From Subsaxibacter sp. CAU 1640 (GTDB lineage: Bacteria; Bacteroidota; Bacteroidia; Flavobacteriales; Flavobacteriaceae), in the NCBI RefSeq assembly GCF_023156585.1, contig NZ_JALNMI010000001.1:186001-250000 (forward strand): 64,000 bases of DNA. Reading direction: 5' to 3'. Below are positions 9,450 through 17,431 of this stretch, piece by piece. The number at the start of each line of letters is the position of its first letter. Position 1 is the first letter of the stretch. Below the pieces are notes generated by a model. That model made no database searches, was not told the origin of the DNA, and saw only the letters and a program-made list of their open reading frames with translations. The translations under genes were made by a program, and so were the position numbers.

Positions 9450-9911
9450 TTATTTGGTATTTAGGATGTCTGAAATTTTATAGAAAATAATGAGCGCACC
9501 ACTCAACGGAATGGCAAAATACACTGCTGCTAAAGGGATTTGCAAGGCTGGTGAATGTTGGTCTAACACAAATGTGATATAGACCAAGCGTAAACCTCCT
9601 ACAACCATCGCAAAGAATGCAAACAGAATAATGCATACATAAACAATTCGCTTCAATTTCTTTTGGGTTTCCGTACTAGAGCGCAATGGCAACACATCAA
9701 TTGCGACGTGCATATTTCGTCCTGATACGTACGCAGCTCCCAAAATACCCAGCCAAATCATAAGATAACGTGCCAGTTCATCTGTAAATGAACTCGGTGT
9801 ACCCATCACAAAGCGTGTGAACACTTGCCAAAGCACATTAATGACCATAACACCCATTATGACAATCAGCACTTTACTCAAAACGTTATCGACTGCTTTT
9901 CTAAAAGCCAT
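9450..9911 (-). CDS. dctQ: TRAP transporter small permease, DctQ type
   Basis: This 153-residue protein has four predicted membrane helices and the DctQ pattern of conserved residues in the first loops (FTRFVMGTPSSFTDELARYLMIWLG region, with the E-L-A-R core near residues 44-47). DctQ bridges the binding protein and the DctM channel in the inner membrane. It lies 1 bp from dctP and 2 bp from dctM, so the three are almost certainly cotranslated in stoichiometric amounts. Confidence 0.88.
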   Translation of the reverse strand: MAFRKAVDNVLSKVLIVIMGVMVINVLWQVFTRFVMGTPSSFTDELARYLMIWLGILGAAYVSGRNMHVAIDVLPLRSSTETQKKLKRIVYVCIILFAFFAMVVGGLRLVYITFVLDQHSPALQIPLAAVYFAIPLSGALIIFYKISDILNTK

Positions 9912-9912
9912 A

Positions 9913-10899
9913 TTAGTTGGTATTTTTAATTCGTTCGATTAAAGATGACATATCCTTATCGTCTTTGTATTGAGAATAGACCGATTCTACATCTTTTTCA
10001 AATAGAGATTTATCAGGATAAATAATCTTTACACCTGCTTCTTGCACAGCATCCAAAGCTTCTTTTTCGGATTCTGCCCAAAGCTTTCTTTGATACACCA
10101 CCGATTTATCAACGGCTTCCTTTAGCCATTTTTTCTCTTGTTCGGAAAGTTTTTCCCAAATGTGTGTGCCAATTATCAAAACGTCTGGCAACATGGTATG
10201 CTCATCCAGAGAATAATATTTACAGACTTCGTAATGTCTTGATAAATAAAAACTCGGCGGATTGTTTTCAGCTCCATCCACAACACCCTGCTGCAACGAT
10301 GTGTAAAGCTCGCCCCAAGAAATAGGCGTTGCCGAACCACCGAGACTTTTTACCATATCCATCGCTGTGACACTTTCCATCACACGAATTTTCAAACCTT
10401 TTAAATCTGCCGGTGAATTGATGGGCTTATCTTTTGTATAAAAACTTCGGCTTCCAGCATCATAATACCCAAGACCTTTAATCCAATATTGTGTACCTTC
10501 ATCCAACAATTCCTGACCAATCGGTCCGTCCAAAACATTGAAAGACTGTTGTCTGTCCTTAAATAAATAAGGCAGTCCAAAAACCTTCATTCGTGGTGCA
10601 AAATTTTCCATTACGCCCACGGAAACTTTCGTCATATCCAGACTTCCAATCTGAAGCAACTCAATGCATTCACGCTCGGTACCCAACTGTTGGCTCGGAT
10701 AAATTTCCAATGTCATTTTTCCACCAGAAATCTGTTCCAAATCCTCACCCATTTTCACCATCGCTTTGTGTACGGAATGCCCAACATCCAAGCTATGCGC
10801 CAATTTAATCGTGCGTACATCATTGGTGGTGTCACAACTTGTAAAAAAGCAGAACATCATCAAGGAAACTATCCATATGTTGAATTGGATTCGTCTCAT
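9913..10899 (-). CDS. dctP: TRAP transporter substrate-binding protein, DctP type, lipoprotein
   Basis: A 328-residue solute-binding protein starting with a lipoprotein signal ending FFTSC (Cys22), followed by a DctP/SBP family domain: IKLAHSLDVGHSVHKAM, a conserved Arg in LKGLKIRVMES that in this family salt-bridges the ligand carboxylate, and the GVVDGAENNPPS stretch. It should capture an acidic sugar in the periplasm and deliver it to the DctQM membrane pair encoded downstream. The lipid anchor rather than a free soluble form is suggested by the lipobox. Its start overlaps the end of eda by 4 bp. Confidence 0.88.
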   Translation of the reverse strand: MRRIQFNIWIVSLMMFCFFTSCDTTNDVRTIKLAHSLDVGHSVHKAMVKMGEDLEQISGGKMTLEIYPSQQLGTERECIELLQIGSLDMTKVSVGVMENFAPRMKVFGLPYLFKDRQQSFNVLDGPIGQELLDEGTQYWIKGLGYYDAGSRSFYTKDKPINSPADLKGLKIRVMESVTAMDMVKSLGGSATPISWGELYTSLQQGVVDGAENNPPSFYLSRHYEVCKYYSLDEHTMLPDVLIIGTHIWEKLSEQEKKWLKEAVDKSVVYQRKLWAESEKEALDAVQEAGVKIIYPDKSLFEKDVESVYSQYKDDKDMSSLIERIKNTN

Positions 10900-11564
10900 T
10901 TTCGAACGTTTTTTATGATGGATAAAGCCTCTTTCACTTTTTGCTCTAGACCATTAAAATCTTTTTTTGCAATGATGTCTTTTGAAATCAGTTGCGAGCC
11001 CATTCCCACGCAGGTAACGCCAGCATCAAACCAACCTTTTAGATTTTCTTCTGTTGGTGAGACACCACCAGTTGGCATCACGCTTGTCCAGGGTTGAGGA
11101 CCTTTCAACGCTTTTACAAATTGAGGTCCATAAATATCTCCAGGGAACAATTTCACGATTTCGCAGCCCAATTCTTCTGCTTTTGCAATTTCCGTCAGCG
11201 AGCCACAACCTGGTGACCATAGGACTTTTCTACGATTGCACACTGCGGCAATATCCTCCCGTAACACTGGTGTCACGATAAAATTGGCACCCAACTGCAT
11301 ATATAGAGACGCGGCAGCCGCATCGGTCACAGAACCAACGCCCAAAATCATCCCTGGCAATTCCTTGATGGCATATTTCATCAAATCGGCAAACACTTCG
11401 TGTGCAAAATCGCCTCTTGAGGTAAACTCCAGCAATCGTGCGCCACCATCGTAACAGGCTTTGAGCACTTGCTTGCACAACTCGGTATCTTGATGATAAA
11501 ACAATGGAACCATCCCTGTGGAGGCCATTGTTTGTGCAACTTCTATTCGTGTAAATTGTGCCAT
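10896..11564 (-). CDS. eda: KDPG/KHG aldolase
   Basis: With the ATG at 11564 the protein has 222 residues (MAQFTRIEVAQTM...). Class I aldolase features are visible: LLEFTSRGD near residues 45-53 with the catalytic Glu, GVGSVTDAAAA, and CEIVKLFPGD, whose Lys forms the Schiff base. It cleaves 2-keto-3-deoxy-6-phosphogluconate to pyruvate and glyceraldehyde-3-phosphate, the terminal step of all three uronate branches here. An upstream in-frame ATG at 11594 exists but would lie inside the preceding lacI gene; starting at 11564 leaves just one base between the two genes, matching the tight packing elsewhere in the operon. Confidence 0.92.
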   Translation of the reverse strand: MAQFTRIEVAQTMASTGMVPLFYHQDTELCKQVLKACYDGGARLLEFTSRGDFAHEVFADLMKYAIKELPGMILGVGSVTDAAAASLYMQLGANFIVTPVLREDIAAVCNRRKVLWSPGCGSLTEIAKAEELGCEIVKLFPGDIYGPQFVKALKGPQPWTSVMPTGGVSPTEENLKGWFDAGVTCVGMGSQLISKDIIAKKDFNGLEQKVKEALSIIKNVRK

Positions 11565-11565
11565 A

Positions 11566-12066
11566 TTATTTGATTCGTTGTAATAAATTTTCAAAATTGA
11601 TTTTGCAACGTTCCTTTAAATCATCTGTCGATTGATTTTCAAGAATCTGTAAACATTCGATAGGAATATGTCCTATCGGTTGAATGTTTTCATTGGTGGA
11701 AAGAACAATTGCCGCATCCACACTACCATCATTGATTTCCTCAAACAATTCTTTCAGCATCGAAGCTTGTTCAAAGGATTGGTACAACATAATCCGATAT
11801 CCAGATTGCGAGGCTTTTTTCTGAATGTCAAAAAGCGTATCACTATAAATCGGATGGTTCACTTGTGGCACAATGACCGCAATGATATTCGATTTGCTCT
11901 TGCGCAAGGCAATGGCATTTTTGTTTGGTGAATAATTATACTTGAAGGCAATATCCTGAATGATTTTTTTGGTATCTGTACTGATGTCAAAACTATCGTT
12001 CAGCGCTTTCGATACTGTGGAAGGCGAAAAACCTGTGAGGTGCGATATTTTCTTCAAGGTCATCAT
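11566..12066 (-). CDS. Short LacI-type regulator lacking most of the effector domain
   Basis: The protein has about 166 residues starting at ATG 12066 (MMTLKKISHLTGFS...), half the usual LacI length. The N-terminal helix-turn-helix (LKKISHLTGFSPSTVSKAL) and hinge region are intact, followed by only about 100 residues matching the first part of the sugar-binding domain (SNIIAVIVPQVNHPIYSD...), and then a short helical tail. No downstream remnant of the missing half is visible: eda begins one base after its stop, and its own start is one base after the kdgK stop. It may be a stable minimal regulator or a shortened gene retained in the operon. It probably cannot bind a sugar in the normal cleft. 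Confidence 0.8.
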   Translation of the reverse strand: MMTLKKISHLTGFSPSTVSKALNDSFDISTDTKKIIQDIAFKYNYSPNKNAIALRKSKSNIIAVIVPQVNHPIYSDTLFDIQKKASQSGYRIMLYQSFEQASMLKELFEEINDGSVDAAIVLSTNENIQPIGHIPIECLQILENQSTDDLKERCKINFENLLQRIK

Positions 12067-12067
12067 C

Positions 12068-13090
12068 CTATCTCGATACTTTTCCAGTGGCATCGCCACT
12101 TAACATTTTTTCAACTTCTTCCACGGTTACCAAATTATAGTCACCTGAAATGGTATGTTTCAAACAACAAGCAGCCACGGCAAAATCCAAGGCTTTTTGC
12201 TGATTGTTTTTGTATTCCAAAAGGCCATAAATGAGTCCGCCCATAAAGGCATCGCCACTTCCTACCCTGTCCACAACAGGTGTTACCTCTTTAATGGCAG
12301 CATTATAAACGCTTTTTCCGTCATACAGAATTCCTCCAATGCGTTGGTGTGAAGCGCTTACAGAATATCTCAAGGTTGTTGCCACGGTTTTTAAATTCGG
12401 GCACAACTCAAATAGTTTATCATATAAGACTGGTAATGACGCCTCATCTTGATAATTTGGGTCTACTTTTGGGATGCCCAACATAAAATTGGCCGTATCA
12501 ATATCGCCCAAAACGATGTGGCTGTATTTCAACAATTCTGGCATCACCTCTTTAGGTTCTTTGCCATATTGCCATAATTTCGAGCGGTAATTTAAATCGC
12601 AAGAAATTGTCAAACCTAATCTATGCGCTGTTTTTACAGCTTCTAAACAGGCTTTAGCTGCATTCTCGGAAATGGCTGGCGTGATGCCGCTCCAATGAAA
12701 CCAAGTGGCGTCCTTTAAAATGGCTTCCCAATCAAAATCACCAGGACTTGTTGTGGCAATCGCGCTATTGGCTCTGTCATACACCACGTTGCTACCGCGT
12801 GTGCCTGCACCAGTTTCCAAATAATAAATGCCCAAACGGTCGCCGCCTTGCACCACATTACTGGAACCGACATTCAGTTTTCGCATTTCTTTCAATGCAC
12901 AGGCGCCAATTTCATTTTTAGGAACTCGTGTTACAAATTCCGCTTGAATGCCGTAATTCGCCAATGACACTGCTACATTGAACTCGCCACCTCCATACGA
13001 CGCGGCAAAGAACTTCGCCTGCGAAAAGCGCAAATGACGCTCGGTTGACAAGCGCAGCATAATTTCTCCGAAGGCAACTACTTTATTCAT
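12068..13090 (-). CDS. kdgK: 2-keto-3-deoxygluconate kinase (PfkB family)
   Basis: A 340-residue ribokinase/PfkB-family sugar kinase. The N-terminal GEIMLRLS, the YGGGEFNVA substrate motif, and the C-terminal DRVGSGDAFMGG ATP-site motif with the catalytic Asp are all present. It phosphorylates KDG to KDPG, the common step for galacturonate, glucuronate and unsaturated uronate breakdown, feeding Eda two genes downstream. It overlaps the kdgF-like gene by 8 bp and is separated from the short lacI gene by a single base. Ketogluconokinase and other PfkB kinases are alternatives, but the context is decisive. Confidence 0.9.
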   Translation of the reverse strand: MNKVVAFGEIMLRLSTERHLRFSQAKFFAASYGGGEFNVAVSLANYGIQAEFVTRVPKNEIGACALKEMRKLNVGSSNVVQGGDRLGIYYLETGAGTRGSNVVYDRANSAIATTSPGDFDWEAILKDATWFHWSGITPAISENAAKACLEAVKTAHRLGLTISCDLNYRSKLWQYGKEPKEVMPELLKYSHIVLGDIDTANFMLGIPKVDPNYQDEASLPVLYDKLFELCPNLKTVATTLRYSVSASHQRIGGILYDGKSVYNAAIKEVTPVVDRVGSGDAFMGGLIYGLLEYKNNQQKALDFAVAACCLKHTISGDYNLVTVEEVEKMLSGDATGKVSR

Positions 13091-13436
13091 TTGTTTTGGA
13101 AATAAAATCTTCTCTCATAGGACTAAATACATCGATGAGCATCCCTTCTTCAAGGCATTTCACACCGTGTTCGATAGATGAAGGTATAAAAAATGAATCA
13201 CCTTTTCCTAAAATCTGGGTCTCATTATCGATTGTGACCTCAAATTTCCCTTCAGCTATGTAAGTGCTTTGCGTATGGTAGTGGTGATGTATTGGTCCGA
13301 TGCCATCCTTTTGAAAGTGAACATAGACCATCATCATCGTCTCATCATAGCTCACGATGCGACGCTTTACATACGCATCAATGATTTCCCATTCCTGAAC
13401 ATTTTTCGTGAAATATGTAGATTCATTTACCATCAC
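13083..13436 (-). CDS. kdgF: KdgF-like cupin, unsaturated uronate linearisation
   Basis: This 117-residue single-domain cupin has the metal-site pattern HHHYHTQ at residues 50-56 with a later His90, a typical HxH...Q...H arrangement. Near the end, Asp102, Phe104 and Arg108 (IDVFSPMRED) correspond in kind and spacing to residues reported as important in KdgF. KdgF converts the 4,5-unsaturated uronate released by pectate lyases into the linear keto form used by KduI. The gene lies between uxaC and kdgK, overlapping kdgK by 8 bp. A start one codon later (13433) is equally possible. The assignment rests on motif and context, so another cupin function is not excluded. Confidence 0.75.
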   Translation of the reverse strand: MMVNESTYFTKNVQEWEIIDAYVKRRIVSYDETMMMVYVHFQKDGIGPIHHHYHTQSTYIAEGKFEVTIDNETQILGKGDSFFIPSSIEHGVKCLEEGMLIDVFSPMREDFISKTNE

Positions 13437-13442
13437 AACCGT

Positions 13443-14843
13443 CTAAAACTCAAAATAATTCTTGGCGTTTGAATAGCAAATATCCGTAATCAGCTTTCCA
13501 ATCCATTCCATATCGTTTGGCAATTCACCTCGTTTGATTTCATCTCCAAAAAGATTACAGACCAAACGTCTGAAATATTCGTGTCGAGGAAAAGACAAAA
13601 AGCTTCTGGAATCTGTCAACATCCCGACAAAACAGCTTATCAATCCCATATTCGACAAGGCATTCAACTGTTTGGTCATTCCGTCTTTTTGGTCCAAAAA
13701 CCACCAGCCGGAACCAAACTGCACTTTTCCTTTTACACTGCCATCGTTAAAATTACCTATCATCGTTGCCATAACCTCATTATCGGCTGGATTGAGATTG
13801 TAAATGATGGTTTTTGCCAAGGTGTCTTTGCTGTCCAATGCATTCAAAAAAGCAGATAATTTTTCCGCCTGCGGATAGTCTCCGATGGAATCCCATCCTG
13901 TATCTGGTCCCAAAATGTGATGCATTCTGGCATTGTTGTTTCTCAAAGCTCCTAAATGGAACTGTTGCACCCAACATTTAGCGTGATACTGTTCCGCTAA
14001 AAACAATAAAATAGCACTTTGGAACTTTAAAGCTTCGGCTTCAGTAATATCTTGACCTTCTCGCTTCTTACGGAAAATCGTTTTGACTTCCGCCTCGTTT
14101 GTTTGCTCAAAGTAAATCTGATTCAAACCGTGGTCGCACAGTCGGCAACCATTCTCGTGGAAATAATCGATGCGTTTTTTGAGCGCGTCGCATAAATCGT
14201 CAAAGGTTTCAATTGCAATGTCTGCTGATTTTTCCAGCGCATCCATATAAGCATTGTAGCCATCATTCCCAATCAAAATCGCTTTATCGGGTCTGAAAGC
14301 CGTGCTGACGTTCACTTTGAAATCACTTTTCGCCAATCGTTGGTGCTGCTCCAAGGTATCGGTTGGGTCTTCAGTCGTGCAGACCAATTCCGCATTCGCC
14401 TTCAACAATAAATTTTGGCAACTGTATTCTTTCGAACTTAACTTTTCAGAAGTCTCGTTATAAATTTTATCTGCCGATTTTTCATTTAGCAAATCATAAA
14501 TATCAAAATAGCGTGCAAGTTCGAGATGCGTCCAATGGTACAACGGATTTCGCATCGTGTATGGTACCGTCTTCGCCCAATGCATAAACTTTTCCTTTTC
14601 CGAACCAGTACCAGTGACGAATTTTTCATCAATGCCCAAAGTTCGCATCGCACGCCATTTATAGTGGTCACCATTAATCCAAACATTGGTAAGGTTCCCG
14701 AAAATCTTGTCATCTGCAATTTCCTTCGGAGGCAAATGATTATGGTAGTCGATAATCGGCTGGTGCTTTGCATAAGTGTGATACAATTCTTCCGCAAAAG
14801 AATTCTCCAGCAAAAAATTATCGTGTATGAAGTTCTTGCTCAT
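13443..14843 (-). CDS. uxaC: Uronate isomerase
   Basis: A 466-residue amidohydrolase-fold uronate isomerase of normal length. Visible signatures include IIDYHNHLPP (residues about 30-39) with the metal-binding HxH motif, the NVWINGDHYKWR segment, LRNNNARMHHILGPDTGWDSIGD, and the C-terminal DSRSFLSFPRHEYFRR. It interconverts D-galacturonate and D-tagaturonate as well as D-glucuronate and D-fructuronate. It thus feeds both UxaB/UxaA and the UxuB/UxuA pair transcribed from the other side of kduI. It lies 3 bp after kduD in the operon and 6 bp before the kdgF-like gene. Confidence 0.95.
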   Translation of the reverse strand: MSKNFIHDNFLLENSFAEELYHTYAKHQPIIDYHNHLPPKEIADDKIFGNLTNVWINGDHYKWRAMRTLGIDEKFVTGTGSEKEKFMHWAKTVPYTMRNPLYHWTHLELARYFDIYDLLNEKSADKIYNETSEKLSSKEYSCQNLLLKANAELVCTTEDPTDTLEQHQRLAKSDFKVNVSTAFRPDKAILIGNDGYNAYMDALEKSADIAIETFDDLCDALKKRIDYFHENGCRLCDHGLNQIYFEQTNEAEVKTIFRKKREGQDITEAEALKFQSAILLFLAEQYHAKCWVQQFHLGALRNNNARMHHILGPDTGWDSIGDYPQAEKLSAFLNALDSKDTLAKTIIYNLNPADNEVMATMIGNFNDGSVKGKVQFGSGWWFLDQKDGMTKQLNALSNMGLISCFVGMLTDSRSFLSFPRHEYFRRLVCNLFGDEIKRGELPNDMEWIGKLITDICYSNAKNYFEF

Positions 14844-14846
14844 AAA

Positions 14847-15632
14847 TTAAGCTTCGTTAGAAGGTTTCCCGATGGTTGCCAAAATGCCGCCATCGACATA
14901 TATAATCTGTCCGTTTACAAAATCACTGGCCTTTGATGCCAAAAACACAGCAGTGCCTTCCAAATCTTCCGGATTTCCCCAGCGTGCCGCAGGTGTTCTA
15001 TTGATAATGAATTCGTTGAACGGATGGCCATCCACTCGGATGGGTTCTGTTTGGGAAGTCGCAAAATAACCTGGACCGATGCCATTCACTTGAATGTTGT
15101 GCTTTGCCCATTCGGTAGCAAGATTGCGTGTCAACATCTTCAATCCGCCTTTTGCAGCCGCATAAGCGCTGACGGTATTGCGTCCCAATTCACTCATCAT
15201 CGAACAAATGTTGATGATTTTGCCTTCTTTGCGCTCAATCATCTGTTTCGCCACCAATTGCGCCATAATGAACGGTCCAACCAAATCCACATCAATCACT
15301 TGACGGAATTCAGAAATTGCCATTTCAGCCGCAGGAACGCGTTTAATGATGCCTGCATTGTTGACCAAAATATGAATGTCACCAACTTCCTTTGTGATTT
15401 GTGTCACTTTTTCGGCAGCGACTTTTTCATCGGTTACATCAAAAATGTAACCGGACGCTTTGTAGCCTTTCTCTTTATAATAGTAGAGTGCATCGGCAAG
15501 CTTTGACGGCGTGGTGCTCGTGATGACCAATTCGGCACCTGCTTTCGCAAGTCCTTCCGCCATTGCCATTCCCAGACCGTGCGTACCGCCAGTAATGAGC
15601 GCTCTTTTATGTTTTAGGTTGAACAATTCCAT
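14847..15632 (-). CDS. kduD: 2-dehydro-3-deoxy-D-gluconate 5-dehydrogenase (SDR)
   Basis: A 261-residue classical short-chain dehydrogenase with the cofactor motif TGGTHGLGMAMA near residues 15-26, NNAGI, and the catalytic Ser plus YAAAK tetrad. The FNLKHKRALITGG start and the PIRVDGHPFNEFI segment are typical of KduD. It reduces 2,5-diketo-3-deoxygluconate (the KduI product, DKII) to KDG. It starts 2 bp after kduI, and the adjacent KduI and KdgF-like cupin support the assignment over a generic gluconate dehydrogenase. The product enters the pool phosphorylated by KdgK. Confidence 0.9.
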   Translation of the reverse strand: MELFNLKHKRALITGGTHGLGMAMAEGLAKAGAELVITSTTPSKLADALYYYKEKGYKASGYIFDVTDEKVAAEKVTQITKEVGDIHILVNNAGIIKRVPAAEMAISEFRQVIDVDLVGPFIMAQLVAKQMIERKEGKIINICSMMSELGRNTVSAYAAAKGGLKMLTRNLATEWAKHNIQVNGIGPGYFATSQTEPIRVDGHPFNEFIINRTPAARWGNPEDLEGTAVFLASKASDFVNGQIIYVDGGILATIGKPSNEA

Positions 15633-15634
15633 AA

Positions 15635-16471
15635 TTACTTAAGTTCGTTTGGCGCACAAATATCCATATCACCATAGTCCAAGTTTTCGCCAGCCATTCC
15701 CCAAATAAAGGAATAGTTGGAGGTACCACAACCCGAATGGATAGACCATTCTGGTGATAACACCGCTTGGTTATTTTGCATAAAAATGTGACGTGTGTTT
15801 TGAGGCTCACCCATAAAGTGCGAAATCGTCTGACCATCCTCCAAATCAAAATAGAAATAGGCCTCCATACGTCGGGAATGTGTATGCGCTGGCATCGTGT
15901 TCCAAACATTACCGGGCAACAATTCGGTCAAACCCATCTGTAATTGGCAGGTTTCCACAATGCTATTGACAATCAATTTATTGAGGATGCGTTTGTTCGC
16001 AGATTTTTCATCACCCAATTCAATCACTTCAGCATCCTTTTTACCAACTTTTTTTGTTGGAAAACTTTTATGGGCAGGAGCAGAATTGATATAAAACAAT
16101 GCCTGCTCACCTTTATTTGAAGAAAATACTACTTCTTTGGCGCCTTGGCCAACGTACAATGATTCTTTTTTATCCAAATCATAGACGGTTCCATCGACAC
16201 TTACCGAACCCTTTCCGCCGACGTTCACAATGCCGAGCTCTCTCCTATCCAAAAAATTCTCTGATTTTAAATACGGTATGGTTTCCAATTTCAGTGACTG
16301 TTCAGAAGGCATCGCACCACCAACAATATAACGGTCAAACATTGAATACACGAGGTTGATATCTCCTTTTGAAAATAATTTTTCAATAAGAAAATGTTCG
16401 CGTAATTCGTTTGTGTTATATTTATTGGCATCATTAGGATGTGAAGCATATCTAAAACTGTAATTGGTCAT
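15635..16471 (-). CDS. kduI: 5-keto-4-deoxyuronate isomerase
   Basis: A 278-residue KduI, the normal family length. Features include MTNYSFRYASHPND at the start, the GGAMP motif, the metal-binding cupin segment PAHTHSRRMEAYFYF with two His and one Glu, and the C-terminal WSIHSGCGTSNYSFIWGMAGEN. It isomerises DKI to DKII in unsaturated uronate catabolism, between KdgF and KduD. It is the first gene of the long minus-strand operon; directly upstream are a TATATTTG -7 box and a perfect 14-bp palindrome, so this is the main regulated promoter of the pathway. Confidence 0.95.
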   Translation of the reverse strand: MTNYSFRYASHPNDANKYNTNELREHFLIEKLFSKGDINLVYSMFDRYIVGGAMPSEQSLKLETIPYLKSENFLDRRELGIVNVGGKGSVSVDGTVYDLDKKESLYVGQGAKEVVFSSNKGEQALFYINSAPAHKSFPTKKVGKKDAEVIELGDEKSANKRILNKLIVNSIVETCQLQMGLTELLPGNVWNTMPAHTHSRRMEAYFYFDLEDGQTISHFMGEPQNTRHIFMQNNQAVLSPEWSIHSGCGTSNYSFIWGMAGENLDYGDMDICAPNELK

Positions 16472-16484
16472 AATTTTGGTTTAT

Positions 16485-16498
16485 TGTAATCGATTACA
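16485..16498. promoter_or_regulatory. Putative LacI-family operator, perfect palindrome
   Basis: TGTAATCGATTACA is a perfect 14-bp palindrome with a central CG, the usual architecture of LacI-family sites. It lies between kduI and the divergent uxuB gene, directly downstream of a -7 box for the kduI operon, so binding would block transcription. A near copy with the same layout precedes the pectate lyase at 3883-3896. Confidence 0.75.
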
Positions 16499-16506
16499 CA
16501 AATATA
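16499..16506 (-). promoter_or_regulatory. -7 box of the kduI operon promoter
   Basis: TATATTTG on the minus strand is an exact match to the Bacteroidota -7 consensus TAnnTTTG. It lies 28 bp upstream of the kduI start codon and directly touches the palindromic operator. No convincing -33 TTTG was seen at the expected spacing. Confidence 0.6.
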
Positions 16507-16617
16507 GAATAAATTATTTTAAAACCTAAAAATTTTCGTATTATCAGTTTTTTCAGCCGAAAATTATAAATATTTTAATTTCAACGATTTTGAAATTGAC
16601 AACAAAGTAAAAACAAT

Positions 16618-17430
16618 ATGATTCAACATAATTATAAAAATAAAGTTGCTGTCGTAACAGGCGGTTCAGGTGCTCTCGGAGGTGCCATTGCCAAAGGATT
16701 GGCTCAAGAAGGAATGAATGTTGTCATCCTTGGTCGAACGCAATCGACTGTGGATACAATGGTCGATGCCATTCAATCAAATGGTGGTAATGCTTTGGGT
16801 GTGACCGCAGATGTTTTGTACAAAGCATCCCTTGAAGCCGCAAAGGAGGTTATTCTAGAGAGATTTGGAAAGATTGATATCCTCATCAATGCTGCTGGTG
16901 GGAATGTAAAAGGAGCCACTATTCAACCAGAGCAAACTATTTTTGATATGAGAATGGAAGATTTTGATACAGTGACACAATTGAATCTTAAGGGTACTGT
17001 ATTGCCGACATTGGTTTTTGGAAAAGAACTGGCAAAACAAGCACAAAGCAGCATCATCAACATTTCTTCAATTTCAGCCCAACAAATATTGACTCGTGTG
17101 GTCGGTTATGGAGCATCGAAGGCTGCTGTAGAGAATTTCACCAAATGGATGGCTGTGGAAATGGCTCAGAAACACAATAATCCAATTCGTGTCAATGCCA
17201 TAGCACCCGGATTTTTTATTGGAGAACAAAATAGAGATTTATTGCTGAATACTGATGGCTCATTGACCAAAAGAGGCGAAACCATTATTGCCAATACACC
17301 GATGAAACGTTTTGGTGAAGCAGAAGAATTAATAAGTGCCACATTGTTTTTGTCTTCGGATGCGTCTAGATTTGTAACTGGTATTGTTGTTCACGTGGAT
17401 GGTGGATTTAGTGCGTTTTCAGGAGTTTGA
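16618..17430 (+). CDS. uxuB: SDR-type D-mannonate oxidoreductase (fructuronate reductase)
   Basis: A 270-residue short-chain dehydrogenase with [13 protein letters not shown] near residues 15-27, the NAAGGN motif, catalytic Ser, and YGASKAA. In Bacteroidota and several Gram-positives an SDR of this type replaces the long-chain UxuB and reduces D-fructuronate to D-mannonate. It is followed after 1 bp by uxuA, which takes D-mannonate to KDG, so this role is well supported by position. It is transcribed divergently from kduI, with the palindromic operator in the shared 146-bp promoter region. A generic gluconate 5-dehydrogenase-like activity is the main alternative. Confidence 0.85.
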   Translation: MIQHNYKNKVAVVTGGSGALGGAIAKGLAQEGMNVVILGRTQSTVDTMVDAIQSNGGNALGVTADVLYKASLEAAKEVILERFGKIDILINAAGGNVKGATIQPEQTIFDMRMEDFDTVTQLNLKGTVLPTLVFGKELAKQAQSSIINISSISAQQILTRVVGYGASKAAVENFTKWMAVEMAQKHNNPIRVNAIAPGFFIGEQNRDLLLNTDGSLTKRGETIIANTPMKRFGEAEELISATLFLSSDASRFVTGIVVHVDGGFSAFSGV

Positions 17431-17431
17431 T

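Noticed and set aside
17384-17431. Longer uxuA start overlapping uxuB
   Set aside because: The extra 16 residues are out of keeping with the family start, and the ATG at 17432 has an AGGAG site at proper spacing.
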